This document shows, one piece after another, positions 36,132 to 50,273 of a DNA stretch of 64,000 nucleotides. Source of the stretch: Dimorphilus gyrociliatus (Eukaryota > Annelida > Polychaeta > Dinophilidae); NCBI GenBank assembly GCA_904063045.1, contig CAJFCJ010000008.1, forward strand, positions 1,240,001-1,304,000, read 5' to 3'. The translations under genes and the position numbers were made by a program. The notes beneath the pieces were generated by a model. It did no database searches and was not told where the DNA came from. It was given only the letters and a program-made list of their open reading frames with translations. Positions within the stretch are counted from its first letter, which is position 1. Every line of letters begins with the position of its first letter.

Positions 36132-39100
36132 CCATACAAACCAGGAAACAATACAAATTTTGGCCACCTGCAATGATATGAGAGAACTAAAGAAAACTTT
36201 TGTTTAGAAGAAAACATTTTATACGGTTGAAAAACTTATTTCTTTTAAATTATACGTTGACCTGACGTAGTACTTCGTACCTTGATTCTTACTTTGTCTA
36301 TTCTTTTCATAATTATTTTATCCTTTAAGTATGATTTTTCTTTGAATCAATAAAATATAAAAACCCATCTTGTACAAAACTTTTTAATAATAGTTATTTA
36401 GCGGGGAGAAAGAAAACAAAAAAAAAAGAAAAGCTAATAAACCAACAGCTATTCACGAATGTTCAATCATTGAACAAAAAATGTTATTTGATCTTAGGAT
36501 TAAATTGGCAAATGAAAGCATTTAATATCTTATGTGCTAATTGTTCACCAACTAGCTGTCATATTGTTCAATTTTAATAATAAAAATATTACTAGATTTC
36601 TTCGCTACTGTGTAACGATAAATGAATAAATAATTAATAAGATCTTATAGGCTATTGTTATTTTTATTATTATTATTATTTTAATTTTACTGATACGCCC
36701 TGCACTGTTCTATGATTCATCTCTACCTTAATAATGAAAATAGCGCTTAAATAAAAACCGTCAATCTCACAGTTTATATATAGTACGTTTTTCCAGGTAA
36801 AACTTTCAATTTCCAGTTAGACAATAAAAGATAATTAGTAGGAAGAAATTAAAGAAATTTATTCTTGGAGAATAATTACAACACCTATTCATATAAATAT
36901 ATATTTATATATCCTACAGAAATATTACTATAGATATATAAAAAACGGACTAGGTTTTCTTTATTTCGGATAGGATATGATATGAATTCAATTTAAAGGA
37001 CAAGAAATAGAGGATCATTATAATTATTAAGTATTTTTTTCATTAAAATTGGAATAATTATACGAAAAAGTCATTAAATTAAGTATAGACTTTCACTTTT
37101 ACGACTAGATTTGTTGCCATTTTTGTGTATTCGTATATTTATTTACCAATATTTGTTTACATTTATCCAACGAAAACTGATTCAATAAATGAGTAACATA
37201 AGTTGCTTTTCCCCCTCATTAATCTTTAAGCTTACAAATCCCAATTATACATTTTGAAAACATATGCTGAGAGGATATCTGCACTCTACCAAGTTTTCTA
37301 GAAAGAGATTGTTCTTTTAACTGCCTATCGAAATAGCAAGTATAACTATATTTACCTTAAAAATCCATAAATAGGTAATTATCAATAATAAATATAACTG
37401 CATTCTTATTAAACTTAATGTCAACAAGGCTAAGAAAACTTTAACCAATAATAAAAGATATAAGTCCGAGATTCGTCATATAAAGTCAACAAATTACTTG
37501 CAAACCTAACCGTTTTATTGCCTTAGAAGGCGTTAGATCCCATTTCATTATCCTGAGGAAGAAGCGCCCAAAACTCTTTAGATCGTTTTCACAATAAGAA
37601 CAATTTGGTAAAGGATATTGCAGATCTAGCGAAAAGAATTAGAAAATTTCCCAGCAGGAAATGAGATGAAACAAGCGATTTTTTTGAGAACATCTGTCAA
37701 TTTTCACAGTGTCAAGGACGTCATAGGTTAAAACTAATCTTTAATCTTTTAAATCCTAACATCAATTTTCCTTATCAAATATAAAAGAGATATAATCTCT
37801 TTTTTTTATTTATTAAAAATTTATAAAATACGTCTTATTGTTATAGTAATTTGTCTGCTAAAAGGTTAAAATTTTTTAACATTCGGCTTATCCCCTTTTA
37901 CAAATATAAAATTTATAAGGTTACAAAAAAAATAATGATTTCATTGATAAGCGAATAAATCATAGAGTTAATGATCGCCATGTTTTTTTTTCAAAACGAT
38001 TTAACAATAGCTGGGTATATATATATATATATATATATATAGCAGCCTTTTTCCTAAGCTTTTCATTTCATAGGTTTTTTTTTTCAATAAAGTTAAAGTA
38101 GTCGAACCTCTTTAAGTAAATTATTACTTTTTTTGGTTAATAATATCTTTGAACTGGAAAATAATCTACTCACCGGGAATTAAGTTGATGAAAATGTAAA
38201 CTTTCAAAAGAATTCCGAGATTATTCATATTAACTAAGCTTCTTCTTTCCCGTCTTCTTTTCCTCTTTTACATAACATTAATCTCCAACATTGAGTCTGT
38301 TCACTGAAACAAACGCACGAATATTTAAGAGACAAGTTGTAACAAAACAAATGAAAAAAGGGTATATTTTTACACTAATAAGGTTTAATTACCCCCTATC
38401 TACCTAATAGGAAGAAAAAGCTGCTTAAGATATAACAAAACCTCTAGGAACTTACAGTATAAATTATTCTTTATTTGACGTATGTACAGTAGAGAAGGTT
38501 CCGAGTGAAGTGTGTCCGAAGTGTGGTATTAAGAGGCTAACGAAATTCGCTAGGGGGCAGTAGGGTAGAGGTGCGTAGTTTTTTTCGTGACATTTCAATT
38601 AAGAATGTCCCAATCTTTCAGTTGTTACTGCCGATAGAAGAACCAAAATGCCTACGGGATGTGCTTAATTATTGTTGTCAGATGCAGTTTTTGTGCGAGC
38701 GGATGAAAAATTAGTTGGAAAGATTTCCATCATTTTTTTGTAATTGAAACAAGCCTGTAGACAGTAAACGTAAAAAAATGTATTAGGAATTATATAACAA
38801 ATATCATCCAAGTGAAAATTTATCTCAATTTCTTATAAATATAAATGAATAAAGTTATCTGTATTCGATGCACATCTCTTATATCTTACTCTAATGCTTT
38901 TCACCTTCTGAATTGGTATGTGTTATCTTAGGCCTAGTCAACAAATAAAAAGAAAAATGAATGAATTATTTGTAAAAAAAAAAGAAAACACTATTATGAA
39001 AGAAAAAGAAAGGTGTTAAAAGGTGGCCTTTGAATGATATTTTGTCTAATCTTATTGTAGACGTTTGTTAACATGCAGCTTTAATGAGGTCTTCTTAATT

Positions 39101-40540
39101 AAACACGCTTAGGCGAATTTTTATTTAAATAAGAGGGAGAGACTTCGTTTCAACTCTTAAAGATTAATTCAAGGTGAAGAGATTTCACATTAAGGAGGTC
39201 AATAAACCAAAAGTGTTAGGTGCAATAATAGAACAGACTATCATAAGATTAGAATTAAGGAAGATTAATTAACAAATATATACTCAAAGGTTTTCTTTCT
39301 TAATATCAAATTTCAATTAATACTTTTTTCATTCGTTAAATCATTCTAGTTTACTCGTTCATCCATTACTGACAAGTCAGAGAAAGGGGAAAACTATGTT
39401 CGTAAGAGAGTCGAAAGAAAAGAAGAAAAAGAACAAGAGAAAAAAAGAAAAACAAGAAAAGATGGAGGGAAAGAGAAAGAAAATATAAAAAGAGAATATG
39501 ATAGATAGAGAGTGAAGGCAAAGGAGATGGGGAATGATGGAAAAAGGGAAGAGAAAAGTAAGGGGATTTCTATGTAATTCTTGTTGCAGCTTAACGGAAT
39601 AATTGTGCATATCTTGTTTTATAAAGGTAAAGTTTATTGAAAGCTTTGTTTTTCCTTAAGAAAGAGTATATAAAGAAGGAATAAAGGCATTAAGCTACCA
39701 ATTGTCAGGTTTTGTCTGTTTTTGTAGCTATTTACTTAAGTATAAAAAGAAAACTCCTTGTAATAATAAACCTTTTTCTCTTTCTTTTTTAAAAAAATAT
39801 AGAAGATAATATATGTTACAATCTTGTATGAATATATAATACAATTACTGGCCAAATATTTAGTTTGACCACTATATTTTATCAAGTGTTGCGCTGGACA
39901 GCTCCACTTTAGGTACTCGATAATGGACACGTTATTTTACGCTATTTCACTGAGTTTGACTGCATATGACGTCGATAATTGGTTGTTTTAGGTGTTTATT
40001 TACTACAGTCTATCAAATGTTTCTTGTAGCTATATAACAATGCGTTTTCCAAACTAAAAAACTACGTTTTGTTTGACTGCCTAGAAACTTCGTCATTGTT
40101 TTATCATGGATGATACTAAGTACAATTATTGACAGCTTATCAGTTGCATCTTCTTCTTATGTACGGTTTATTTATGAGTTGTTTTGAATCTATCATTCAA
40201 TGAACATTTCTGTTATTATAAGCTTCGCTGCAGTCATATGAAATTAGTATACACTTTATAGATAGAACCCTGCATTCAAAATTGCATTTTAAATGCGCAA
40301 TTTAGTTTAATTTAAATAAAATATTTCAAGAAAATATAGCAAACTGTATTTCCATATTCTTCAATCATTATTTAGATATTGTAGAGACATCTAGTGCCTA
40401 ACAAAATTCTTTAATTTAGTTTACCAACTATTCTCAGTACCTCTTTTTTCTACGAATTTTTAATTATCTTTAAGTCTTTCCTATATTTTGGAAACATTAT
40501 GGTAATTAATTATCATTTTTTAAAGAATACTTCCCAGTAT

Positions 40541-40546
40541 TTTATT
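40541..40546 (-). terminator. putative poly(A) signal of the chitinase gene
   Basis: AATAAA on the minus strand, about 45 nt after the stop codon at 40591. Confidence 0.5.
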
Positions 40547-40590
40547 TGATAATCAATCAAAATAATCTACTAGAGACTTGTTATTTAAAA

Positions 40591-42438
40591 TTAGTTTAAT
40601 TCTAATTCTAGAATAAGTAGTAAAGTACCGAGAAAATATAAGTTGACAGCAATATTATTAGAACTTCCGTTCATTGGCAGGAGTCTTGTATTCGACTTTT
40701 CTGATGTGTCCATTAATGATGCCACGCTATTTAGTATCGGCATAAAGCCTCGGTTGCATTTATTCTCAAAGTCATCTTGAGTAATTTCCCAAATCATAGC
40801 ACCAAATTTTTCCGATTTAATATATTCAATCTATTATAAATGAAAAAATATTATGCTATTAATTTCTAGTCAATAAACAAATTTATCAAAATCATACTTT
40901 ATCATTTATATCATCAATAGAATCGAAACCTATCCAAATATTATCGGATATTGAATAAACATAGGACGACTTAGCTAATGAGTCATTGCTATATGTCCAT
41001 CCATTAGTTAATAATTCGCAAATCTAAATAAAATTACATTGTTAATTTAGATATAAATAAATCAATCTAAGAGAAAATAATTGAATTTTCTTATTCATCT
41101 ATTAAATAAGAAAATCCCAATTTAAAACTAACTTCCGCAAAAGTATAAAACCATTTAGTTGTTAAACATTTTCCGCAAAAATCATTCGGTTTAAATTTAT
41201 GAAGAGACGTTCCAAAGGCTCTTCCGTATTCTGAAAGTCCTATAAAAATCTTGTGTCTCGGAATTCCTTTACTCAAGAAGTATTCTGCTTTTTCTTTCTA
41301 GAAGTAGGCAGAAACTAAATTGAATTGAAAGAACAATGAAGAAATTAATACAATAAGACGAATATCCGTATGAAACCCTAGTCGTCTATTCCAAATCCCC
41401 TTTAGATCGTAAGTCATTAAGTGAAAATTATCTAGATATCTGAGGGAAAATATATAGGTTTGATGTAAATACAAAAATATAAATATATAATTGGATATTA
41501 TACTTTTCCAGTTCTTTTAAATCGTATCCCTCTAACGCGGCATTTCCAACAGCTAATTTATTTTCAATTTATTGATTACAGAAAATTAATAAATAAAAAA
41601 AAACAAACCAAATGCATTCGTTAATATCTTTTCCTTCATATATTTTCTTACTGTCTAACATTTATATTATATATTAGTTTATATATTAAAGTAAAACTAT
41701 AGCTCAATTGTATTTTTAACCTTTACTAGGAGTGTAAATTGATGCTTCTCATCTTTCCCCGGCCATTCAAAATCCAAGTCAATTCCATCAAAATTATTAG
41801 TACTAAAACAGGTTAAAAAATAATTTAATAGTAAATTAATTTTAATAAAATGAATTTCATTTATTAAATAAAATTAGAATTAATTTATATTTTTTCACTT
41901 ACTCAACAAATTCTTTGCAACTTTTTGCAAATTTTTCAATTTGTTGTTCACTTTTTAACATCTCTGTAAATAGGTTTTTTTGGATTAAACTAGCACCGCC
42001 GATAGCTATCAAAACTTTCACTTTTCTCTTGTAATCGAGGCTATCTCTTAATTTAATAATATCACTATAAACATCTACAACATAATGAAAAAGGAAAAAG
42101 AATGCAATAAATTAAAAATATTAGCCAAGTTTCAGAGGGAAATTTTCATTAAAATACCGGTATATCCATCGGATATTAGAGTGCTATTTTCTGAATTAAG
42201 AGCGAATGCTATAATAAAATATCCACATTTGCCTTCCGAAAAGATTGAATTAATTCTCCCTAGCATGAACTTGTGCTTATAAGTAGGATAATAACATGCA
42301 ACTGAACCCGAGTGTTCTGAATCTATTTTACATTTTAAAAATATCAAGGCTTTCAAATGAAAAAAATAGTTTTGAATCTTCACCTATTTTTCCAAAAAGA
42401 AATTCCACAACAAAGAGAAATATAGCAAGTTTTATCAT
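40591..42438 (-). CDS. GH18 family chitinase with a hydrophobic C-terminal tail
   Basis: Glycoside hydrolase 18 enzyme, expected to cleave beta-1,4 GlcNAc polymers outside the cell. Ten exons in transcript order: 42438-42384, 42322-42158, 42074-41903, 41802-41721, 41654-41609, 41552-41504, 41439-41352, 41297-41133, 41023-40898 and 40830-40591. They join in frame to 1188 nt (395 aa) across GT-AG introns of 54-109 nt. MIKLAIFLFVVEFLFGK is a signal peptide. AIGGAS (near residue 99) is the SxGG strand. The catalytic motif DGIDLDFEW spans 136-144 with Glu143 as proton donor. MTYD is at 198-201 and AMIWEI at 327-332, with Trp330 at the substrate floor. All key residues are intact, so it is probably active and not a chitolectin. 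There is no chitin-binding domain. The last 20 residues are hydrophobic, so GPI or membrane anchoring is possible. AATAAA lies 45 nt beyond the stop. Confidence 0.92.
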
Positions 42439-45400
42439 TTTGTTTCTCTTATTTTTTCAGCTTGTTAGCTAACTCTTAGTTCGATTCTAAATTTCAAGTG
42501 AATAAATTATAACTCTTTTCTCTCTTTTCTACTTTTTTTATAGGCCATATATTCAGTTCTGGATTGAATTTTAAACAAAAAACGAAAAAACAAATATAGC
42601 ATAGGATCTCAATATAAATATCTATAGAATATATTTTATAGATCATATTATATACTCTCTTATACAATATGATATACATTTTCTCTTACGCATGAAAAAT
42701 TTCACAAATTTCATCGCTTTTATCATCAAAGTAAGATAAAAAGAGAAAACTGAATAGCATGTAATAGTTCTTCTCAATAATTCATCAATTTTTACAAAAC
42801 CTGAACAAATAATTAATACTAGCTCGATTGATATAGCTTTCAATAAAAAGCTAGCAACAAACTATAATAATAATTTACGTTTTTTTGCTTGTGTTTGATA
42901 AATTAATTATTGAGAATTGTTATTACTTTTTTCATAATAAGGTCCATTTCATACCATTGTATTATTTACTGAATATGCTAAAGCTCTATGATAAAAATTA
43001 TTAAGAATATGCATTACCAGTATTTCATTACGAATTAACAACAATTACGTTAATGCATCAATATACCATGCCTTTTCTAACAATGACAAAAATTGAAAAA
43101 GGTTAGGAAGTAAAGCAGAAAGATACACAATAAATACATAATTCTAGTGTTAACCATATCGTTAATATTACTAGAACTACAACTATTACTATTTAAAACA
43201 CAGTGAATGGATAGAGAATGGACTGATAGATAGACAAATTTTCATTCCAGCTATATATAAAGTCTATCGATCTTTCCGGTTGTTTGAGGTAGGAAGTTGA
43301 GATCCATTCCCCGCATGCAATAACCGCGTCCATTTAAACTCATATAAATGAGTAACTTAGAGGGGCTTGTTTAGATGGTAGCTGCTGCTTTCAGAAATCA
43401 TTACTGATACTTGACTTAATGAAATTTTAGCGAAGACGATAGTGTCACTTAAGGATCTCTCAGTTTTCTTTCCCTCCAAACTTTAAATACATTGCCTAAG
43501 TTACGATAAAAAAAATAGGAATGATTTAAAAATTAGTAGAAAAATATTAAAATTATAACATTTAATTTTTGAATATAATGAAATTTTACAAAGCCAAGAA
43601 AGGAGAGAAGGAAGAAATGTCATATGGTTAAAAAAATATGTTTACAAGAACCCTTGATTTATATATAATATTTAAGTTTATCTTGAATGAATTTAAACAT
43701 AACTTTGAAGTAGTTTCGTTTGTTGATCAAAAGAAATTTTAATGTCCAGTACAAAATATTCTTAATATAAAAAACTATACACGTTTTCCAAAGCCAAACT
43801 AAAATCCCAATGTCAATTAATTAAAAATTCATTTCAAAATAGACTATTTAGAAAAGATTATGGACAATTTTAAAATCATAGGAAAAATAATCTTTAAATA
43901 CCGGTAAAAAACAAATTGTCAGATATAGGTAAAGGATTAATTAAAAATATTAAATACCGTCCTCATTCCTCTCACTAAATGAACTATATTGGAAAATTCG
44001 GACTATTTATGAGTATTCTTCTAAATGGTTACAGTTTTTTCTCAAATAGAAAAGGATAAGACGAATAAAAAAGGCATTGTTTACTATTTAAGTGATATAT
44101 AAAGTTTTAATCTATAATCATTGGCACAAAAGAACAGTAATTCCATATATACTTAATGAAAATCGAAACTAATTTATTCTAGCAACCGATCTTTTTCGTT
44201 GTTTCTTTTTCTTAAAAAAGTGAATGTTTGTCAAAGACGGATTGACTATATTCTTAGTTGTTTACTCAATTTTACAGCGCAATTAATTAATCTCTCCCTT
44301 TGCGTTAATCTAGTAATAAATCTTTTTATTTTTACTATTAAGCAAGATGAAAAGGCATTTGAATATGAATTACACTCGTAAATAAAAATATAGATTTTCA
44401 TTGCTGCCATAATTAAAGAGGACAAAATTATTCTCAGAATTATTCTTAATTAGAATTACATATGACCGTAGCTTTGGCCATTTGTATGCGTATTCTTGGA
44501 AAAAGATATTGGAAAAGCTTTAGACTAGAAAAATTTATGGGAGAGAGTAGTTATGCAATAGCCTCTGTCAAATCACCGTTGAGAAATGAATCACGACTGA
44601 GGTCATTAGGACAAATAAGTCCGAGATTTTAGTTATTTACTATCTTGGCTTTTTCTTTTGTAGAGTAAATTCTATAACTTTAAAAGAAAAACCTAACAAA
44701 ATTATAAGTAATCTATAGATTTCGTATAAATATATAGAAACAAAAATAAGTGTCTAGAAAAAATAAATAAATGTAATAATATAAATAATAAAAATTCAAG
44801 TCATACGAAATTATTATTAGTTTACCGTTGTACGCATAATTTATATTTATACAATAGAGAAGATTTTTATATGTAAATGACATGAAATTTCTAAAATATG
44901 TTGGTGAGCGTATATAGAAATATTTATCTTTTCAACTAATATCTCTTTAATGAAGCTTAATTAATGTATTTCTTAGAAAAATCTTTAGTAATGTATGTTT
45001 TTTATTGCTATTATTAAAATCAAAATAATGAAATACTAATTACTTATTATGGAAATTGAAATTTTTCTCCTAGCAAGTCATACAGTTCGAATGTATAGAA
45101 AATAAGGCGGGCAAGGAGGAAAGAATAGTAAGGAGAAATATCGTAGAATGGTGACATCTACAGGAAAGATATTAAGTATCGTATGGGTCACGAATCTGAT
45201 GCGTTTAATTTATATCTTCCGCTACAAATTTTAATAATTGCTATATAAATTAAATGAAATATTTGTCAGCCTACTTTCCTTTCTTGCTGACGCTAGAATT
45301 TATTAGGAAATATGGAGAAAATTCTTAGTTTCTCTATTTACTCCTCTCATGAAGAAGGTTTTCATTTATTTAATAATGAAGAAGAATGAATATTTCAGCC

Positions 45401-48400
45401 TCAAAATTTTTAGAATTTTTGTAACATAATTATTGTTCTGTCAATAGAATAAAAACTACTATTTGCATATTAAAATATGCTACATCGATTTAAGAGATTT
45501 TTTGATTTAAACATCATTTAAATATTTGTACCTCTATATTAGTGAACTTAAGCGAATTTGTGGGACATTTTAATTATATCAATATGCTTGTAGTACTTAT
45601 CTTTATATGAAAGAGTATTTAAGGTGAGAACCGATTGATCTTTTTTACGGTATATATGTATATAAATAAGTATATGTTGATTTACTCAGTTTTCGACTCG
45701 CAATATTTCATTATAAGAATTATAAATAATAAATTGATATAACGATTTTAGTACTTAAGCATATCAAATGATCTTTTGAAATATCACATTCTTATAACTA
45801 CTTCATTCTATTCTGTTCACATTTCTGCCTATTTCTTTGGCCTCCGCTAACCCTATTCTCTTTTTCACTATTAGTTATCTAATCATCGAAATGGAAAATC
45901 GAAAAGGATTTAGGAAAGAAGGAAAAACGGAAGAGGGAATAATTTTTTTAGAAGAAATGCTCAGTTCGTAGTGTCCTTTTAAACCCTTGGGCACAAAAGA
46001 CTTGAAAAGTGCTTAAAAATAAATGGTATTTTGTCCAAGTATGATCAAACCCCATTACTTCTTGGCACTGACAACAAGGAAAAAAAAGAAAAGTAGAAGA
46101 TATTCGACCTTCCCCTGACCCCTGAAAGACAGAATCAAAAAGAGAACAATCACTGAAGATGTAATTTGAAATTTTAGAATTTAACTCTATACTATTTAGT
46201 TAAACATTAATAATAAATGTTACAGCGCTTTCGTAACAAATGAGTGGGTGTCAGCAAGATAGTTAATACGTCTGGAAAGTCTCATTTCACTGTTTGGTAT
46301 TCTTTACTATATGTAACTATTTAGTAATTCGACTAAGAGTGGTCCAAGTTAATTTTTCAAAAAGAAATAAAAAGGAAATAACACCTGTTCCTATTTTTAT
46401 TAAAAAAAAGACTTTTTTTTATTAATAATTTTTTTCTAATGTAAAAAGTTTATGAAATTATAACGAATTGTACATTCCTAACCCAGTAAATAAACATTCT
46501 TATTTAGCCACATGACAGTTTTTAATCAATTTACCTTAAGTAGCAAGAAATGAGATTTTAAATTATTCAGATCCTGGAAATTATACGATTTACATTGATG
46601 ACAGCTATTGACATCTTTCTTTTTTTTTGTAGTCTAACATTGTAGGGTTTATTTTCTTTATGTAGGTAAACAAAATATACCTTATACAAACATATTTACA
46701 ATGTGTTTATTAAAGCGTTTACACGACTATAAGTTAGATATGCCAATCTAAAGAAGTAAAAAATTTAAGTAATGTGCTTTCTCGATCATTCTAAAGAATA
46801 TTCAATGAAAAACTTGGCGGATCCAAATGTTTTTATAAGAATTTAAAGAATGATAACCGATATATATTTACACCTTATTAAAAAAGATAGAGAAGGGAAA
46901 GAAGATTGCTTTGTATATTAATAAAAAAGAATAAACTAAATATCTTTGTACTAGTTAATAATTTTCGAAAGAGAAACTGTGAAGATTGAGGTAAGAATAG
47001 CTAATTTACGACATTAAAAAGGTCATAAGTGCCAGGAAGCTAATATCCGTTAACAGCACTTGGCAGTGTTGCATTAAATTGTATGTGCTTCAAGTTTTAT
47101 CAATAAAATACACATAAGAAGAGAAAGGAAAACTAAGTTGGTAATGTTTATTTTCCCTAAAACGATATAAAAAATTTGTACATTTCCCTCCTACCCTCTT
47201 TGCCTCTCAACTTCTTTTGAAAATTAGCTTATGACAGTTAAGCCATTAGTCAAAATGAGATTAATTATTCATTTTCTAATAATATAACGATGTCACTAAT
47301 AAAGTGTCCTAAAATCTCTCTTTTTTCTAGTTTTTTAGGTTACTAACTGAAGATGGTACCATTAAAGAAAATGTAAATGTAAATTTCGAATCAGATCTCT
47401 AACAAAGCAAACAATAGACGAAGGCATGTTTGCATACAAAAAAAGTTATAGTTTATGCCAGAATTTTGTTTATCTGTTTGTTTCAAAATTTTTGCTTATC
47501 ATTTTGTTTATAGGATGTACAATATTAGTATTTTGAATGTTTTTTGACACCCATGAACTATTTCCTCTTCAAAGTAACGAAAAGTTAAAGTTGACAGATA
47601 AGGTGAATCTATTTGTAATGCACTTTGAGAATTGTTTGAAACTTCAACTAAAATACAATAAAATAACTGATAAGCTTGTCTTAGTTCAAATAAAAGAATG
47701 AATTAAGCTTTCAAACTAAGCGATAAGTGGGTTAATCATGTCGATTTATTCTCAATCAACAAGTCTTCACGGGAAAGGAGAATTTTGTGTTAAAGAAAAA
47801 ACCCAACCATTATCGCGAATCGTGACTCTCTAAATAACAAATTTACAGTTGATGTCAGCTGGATATCTAGGATTAATAATACGCGTTTACTTTCACACAG
47901 TAGGTAAATGGAAGAGAAGTCTGAGAAATTGTACATCCATATATTAATAAGGTAGTTTTCTTCTTCAAAAAAATTACTTGGCACTTTAAGAAATTGTTGG
48001 TTTATGTAAACTTCGTATCCTAAATATATCCCTCAAATAAACAATAAAGTTTAATTGAGAGTTTGAATTGAACTTTTTGGCTTCTCTATACGAACTCTAC
48101 ACTCCTCTATTAACGTTAATGTATTCATACAAATGACATAAAGGCAAAAGCTAAAGGAGTTCTTTGATATCAAAGTTCCTCTGCACGTTATAGCAGGTAT
48201 TTCTTTTAAGAGTAATATTATTAGTGAAAAAGTATAGTGGCGGAGAATAAAACTTTTTATTTTCCATCTCTGACTTATAGATAATACCAAAAATATCTTA
48301 CTCTTTTTTAAATTAATAAAAAAGCAAGAAGTCTTCATTAGCCGGGTTAAAAGTTCATTCTTTATATTGTAAACGTTGTATTTGCATAGTCTAAAAATGT

Positions 48401-50075
48401 TTGCCATCAAGAAAACTAATACAAATTTCCCTTGAGCACTGAATAAGTTAGTTTAAAAAAAAGTGAAAAATCTTCTTTTGATAACCTACTGTAAAAAGTT
48501 AGGCTCTTATCTTAATCAACAAATAAGACTGAAAGAGAAATAAGATAAGAATCTTGGCGAGAATGTTACCTTTCCACTAATTAAAACCAATTATTTTCAG
48601 AATTGTTTACCTATTTAACAAGTTACATTTTCTATTTATTAAACTAAATAAGTAAAAGTGTAACTTATTTAAACTAATGAGAGTTTTTTTCATTAAATCA
48701 AGTTTGTTGAAAAAAGTATAAATCAAACTTACAAACTCGTTTCTTTAAATACTTTACGTTATTCATTCATTCTTAACAAATTTGCAAATATTATTCATTA
48801 AATAACAAAGTTAATTAATATTTGCATAACAGGACTAACTTAAGAATAACATAATTAAGTTTTGTAGCAATGTCTGTTTAAAAATTATATACCTTTACAA
48901 ATATAAATATATATACTGTATGTATGTATAAAAGTTAGGCCTACACAATATAAAGCGGTAACAGATTTCCTCTAGTGTTTGCAGTTATAAGCAAGTATAC
49001 AAGACATTCTATACATTACTATTTAATATATGACTACTGCTATCAAAATTGTAATAGGGAAAAACTTCTTTAAAAGTCAAGAACTATGGAATAGCGTTTG
49101 CTTCTAATAGTTAAATATACAGTATACATATATAAATTTATACTGTACATATGTGTGTGTTACATAAATTCTTGTATAAATAGTAAATAGTAAATATAAA
49201 AAAATGCAAAAAACTAGCTTGGTTTATTAATATTCTATGTTTTTAAGAAAAGAGAAAAGTGGTTGTAAAATTTTAATTAAACTTAATTCAATAATTAACT
49301 TTTCTTTTTATTAAAACAAGAGTTATACTTTTTGTTTTTATAAAAAAAAACTTTTTTTATTATTTCTATTTATGCATAAAAAATCATTGAATTCTTTGTG
49401 ATGTTGAATCCTGTTAAAAGCTTGTAATCTTTTGTGGCAGTACTCTAGCCTTTTATAAGTTTGAGCGTCTCACGTCAGTATATATTTATAAATATATACT
49501 TTACATAAGGTATAAATTTATATATATGGTATATATATATATAGAGGCTGTATATACCGCTTATATATTATTGTATAAAAGAGCCTAGTAATATTTTCTA
49601 TTTATCATAGCTTATATTCTTTATCTGAATTATCTTCAAAAATTAATAGTATAATATTTGTTTTGAATATATTTCAATAACGATGAATTTTATTGATTAG
49701 TTGTTTAATCAATTAATCATTTGGGCTATAAATGTTTTACTGTTTGGGTGTGTTGAAAGTGAGAAAAAAAGAATAACTGTTTCTGTGAAATGTTTCAAGC
49801 ATATGTTTTATAGGCGTATAGGATTTTCATGCGGGTCATTCGTCATTGCCAATCCCAAATAACAAATCACCTAAACCTATCAACAGAAATCCAAAGCAGA
49901 TTCTCCTTATCCGAAATTTTCCGCCTTTCCCCCTCTTCTAACTATCTTTAAGTGGTTAAAACGTGAAGAATTTTTATTTTTTATTTCAATAGTTAACCTT
50001 GTTGTTTTTATTCTTTTTCCTTATTTTTCTCCTTTTTCTTTCTTTCTTCGTTTCTTTCTCTCTTTTGCTCACTCA

Positions 50076-50273
50076 CTAAGCCAGTCTTTCCTCTTCCCCT
50101 CTCCCACTCTTTACTGTTTTTACACAATTTTTTGTGCCTACTTGGTCTTTTTTTAAACGATCCATCATAGCAAACAAATCATCTTGATATTTATTGGCGT
50201 ATCGATTAACGGTTAGCCGAATATAGGTAATTCCATCTATTTCGATTCGTTTACTTAACAAACTCGACGCGTG
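50076..50273 (-). CDS. candidate terminal exon of an unidentified minus-strand gene
   Basis: A good acceptor (TTTCATCTACAG) precedes 65 codons and a TAG stop. The product contains KRIEIDGITYIRLTVN, followed by RYANKYQDDLFAMMDRLKKD. Its amino-acid composition is balanced, unlike the Phe/Ile/Lys-rich noise frames around it. I do not recognise the family, and no upstream exon was found between here and the receptor gene that starts on the other strand at 52155. It could be a real 3' exon with a distant 5' part, a gene relic, or chance. Confidence 0.35.
   Translation of the reverse strand, partial: HASSLLSKRIEIDGITYIRLTVNRYANKYQDDLFAMMDRLKKDQVGTKNCVKTVKSGRGEEERLA

Larger units (their letters stand above)
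28167..40590. other. 12.4 kb intergenic region with no firm gene
   Basis: Between the 5' end of the minus-strand nAChR and the 3' end of the chitinase gene I find no exon chain. Contents include a TATACTGTATA cluster (28181, 33600, 34580 and 35369), TA microsatellites (about 29221-29255 and 38016-38041), a (TTCAA) run at about 32401-32420, CTCF-like cores (29600, 33021 and 36122), a CRE-like TGACGTCA at 30702-30709, and a weak secreted-type exon candidate at 32834-32963. Sequence immediately upstream of 28166 should contain the nAChR promoter. Confidence 0.5.

Noticed and set aside
39377-39610. Minus-strand frame of 77 codons
   Set aside because: It has a Phe/Ser/Leu composition from a purine-rich plus strand, with no start or splice support.
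48051-48410. Minus-strand frame of 119 codons
   Set aside because: It is one of the longest chance frames, but its composition matches background AT-rich DNA and no domain or signal peptide is visible.
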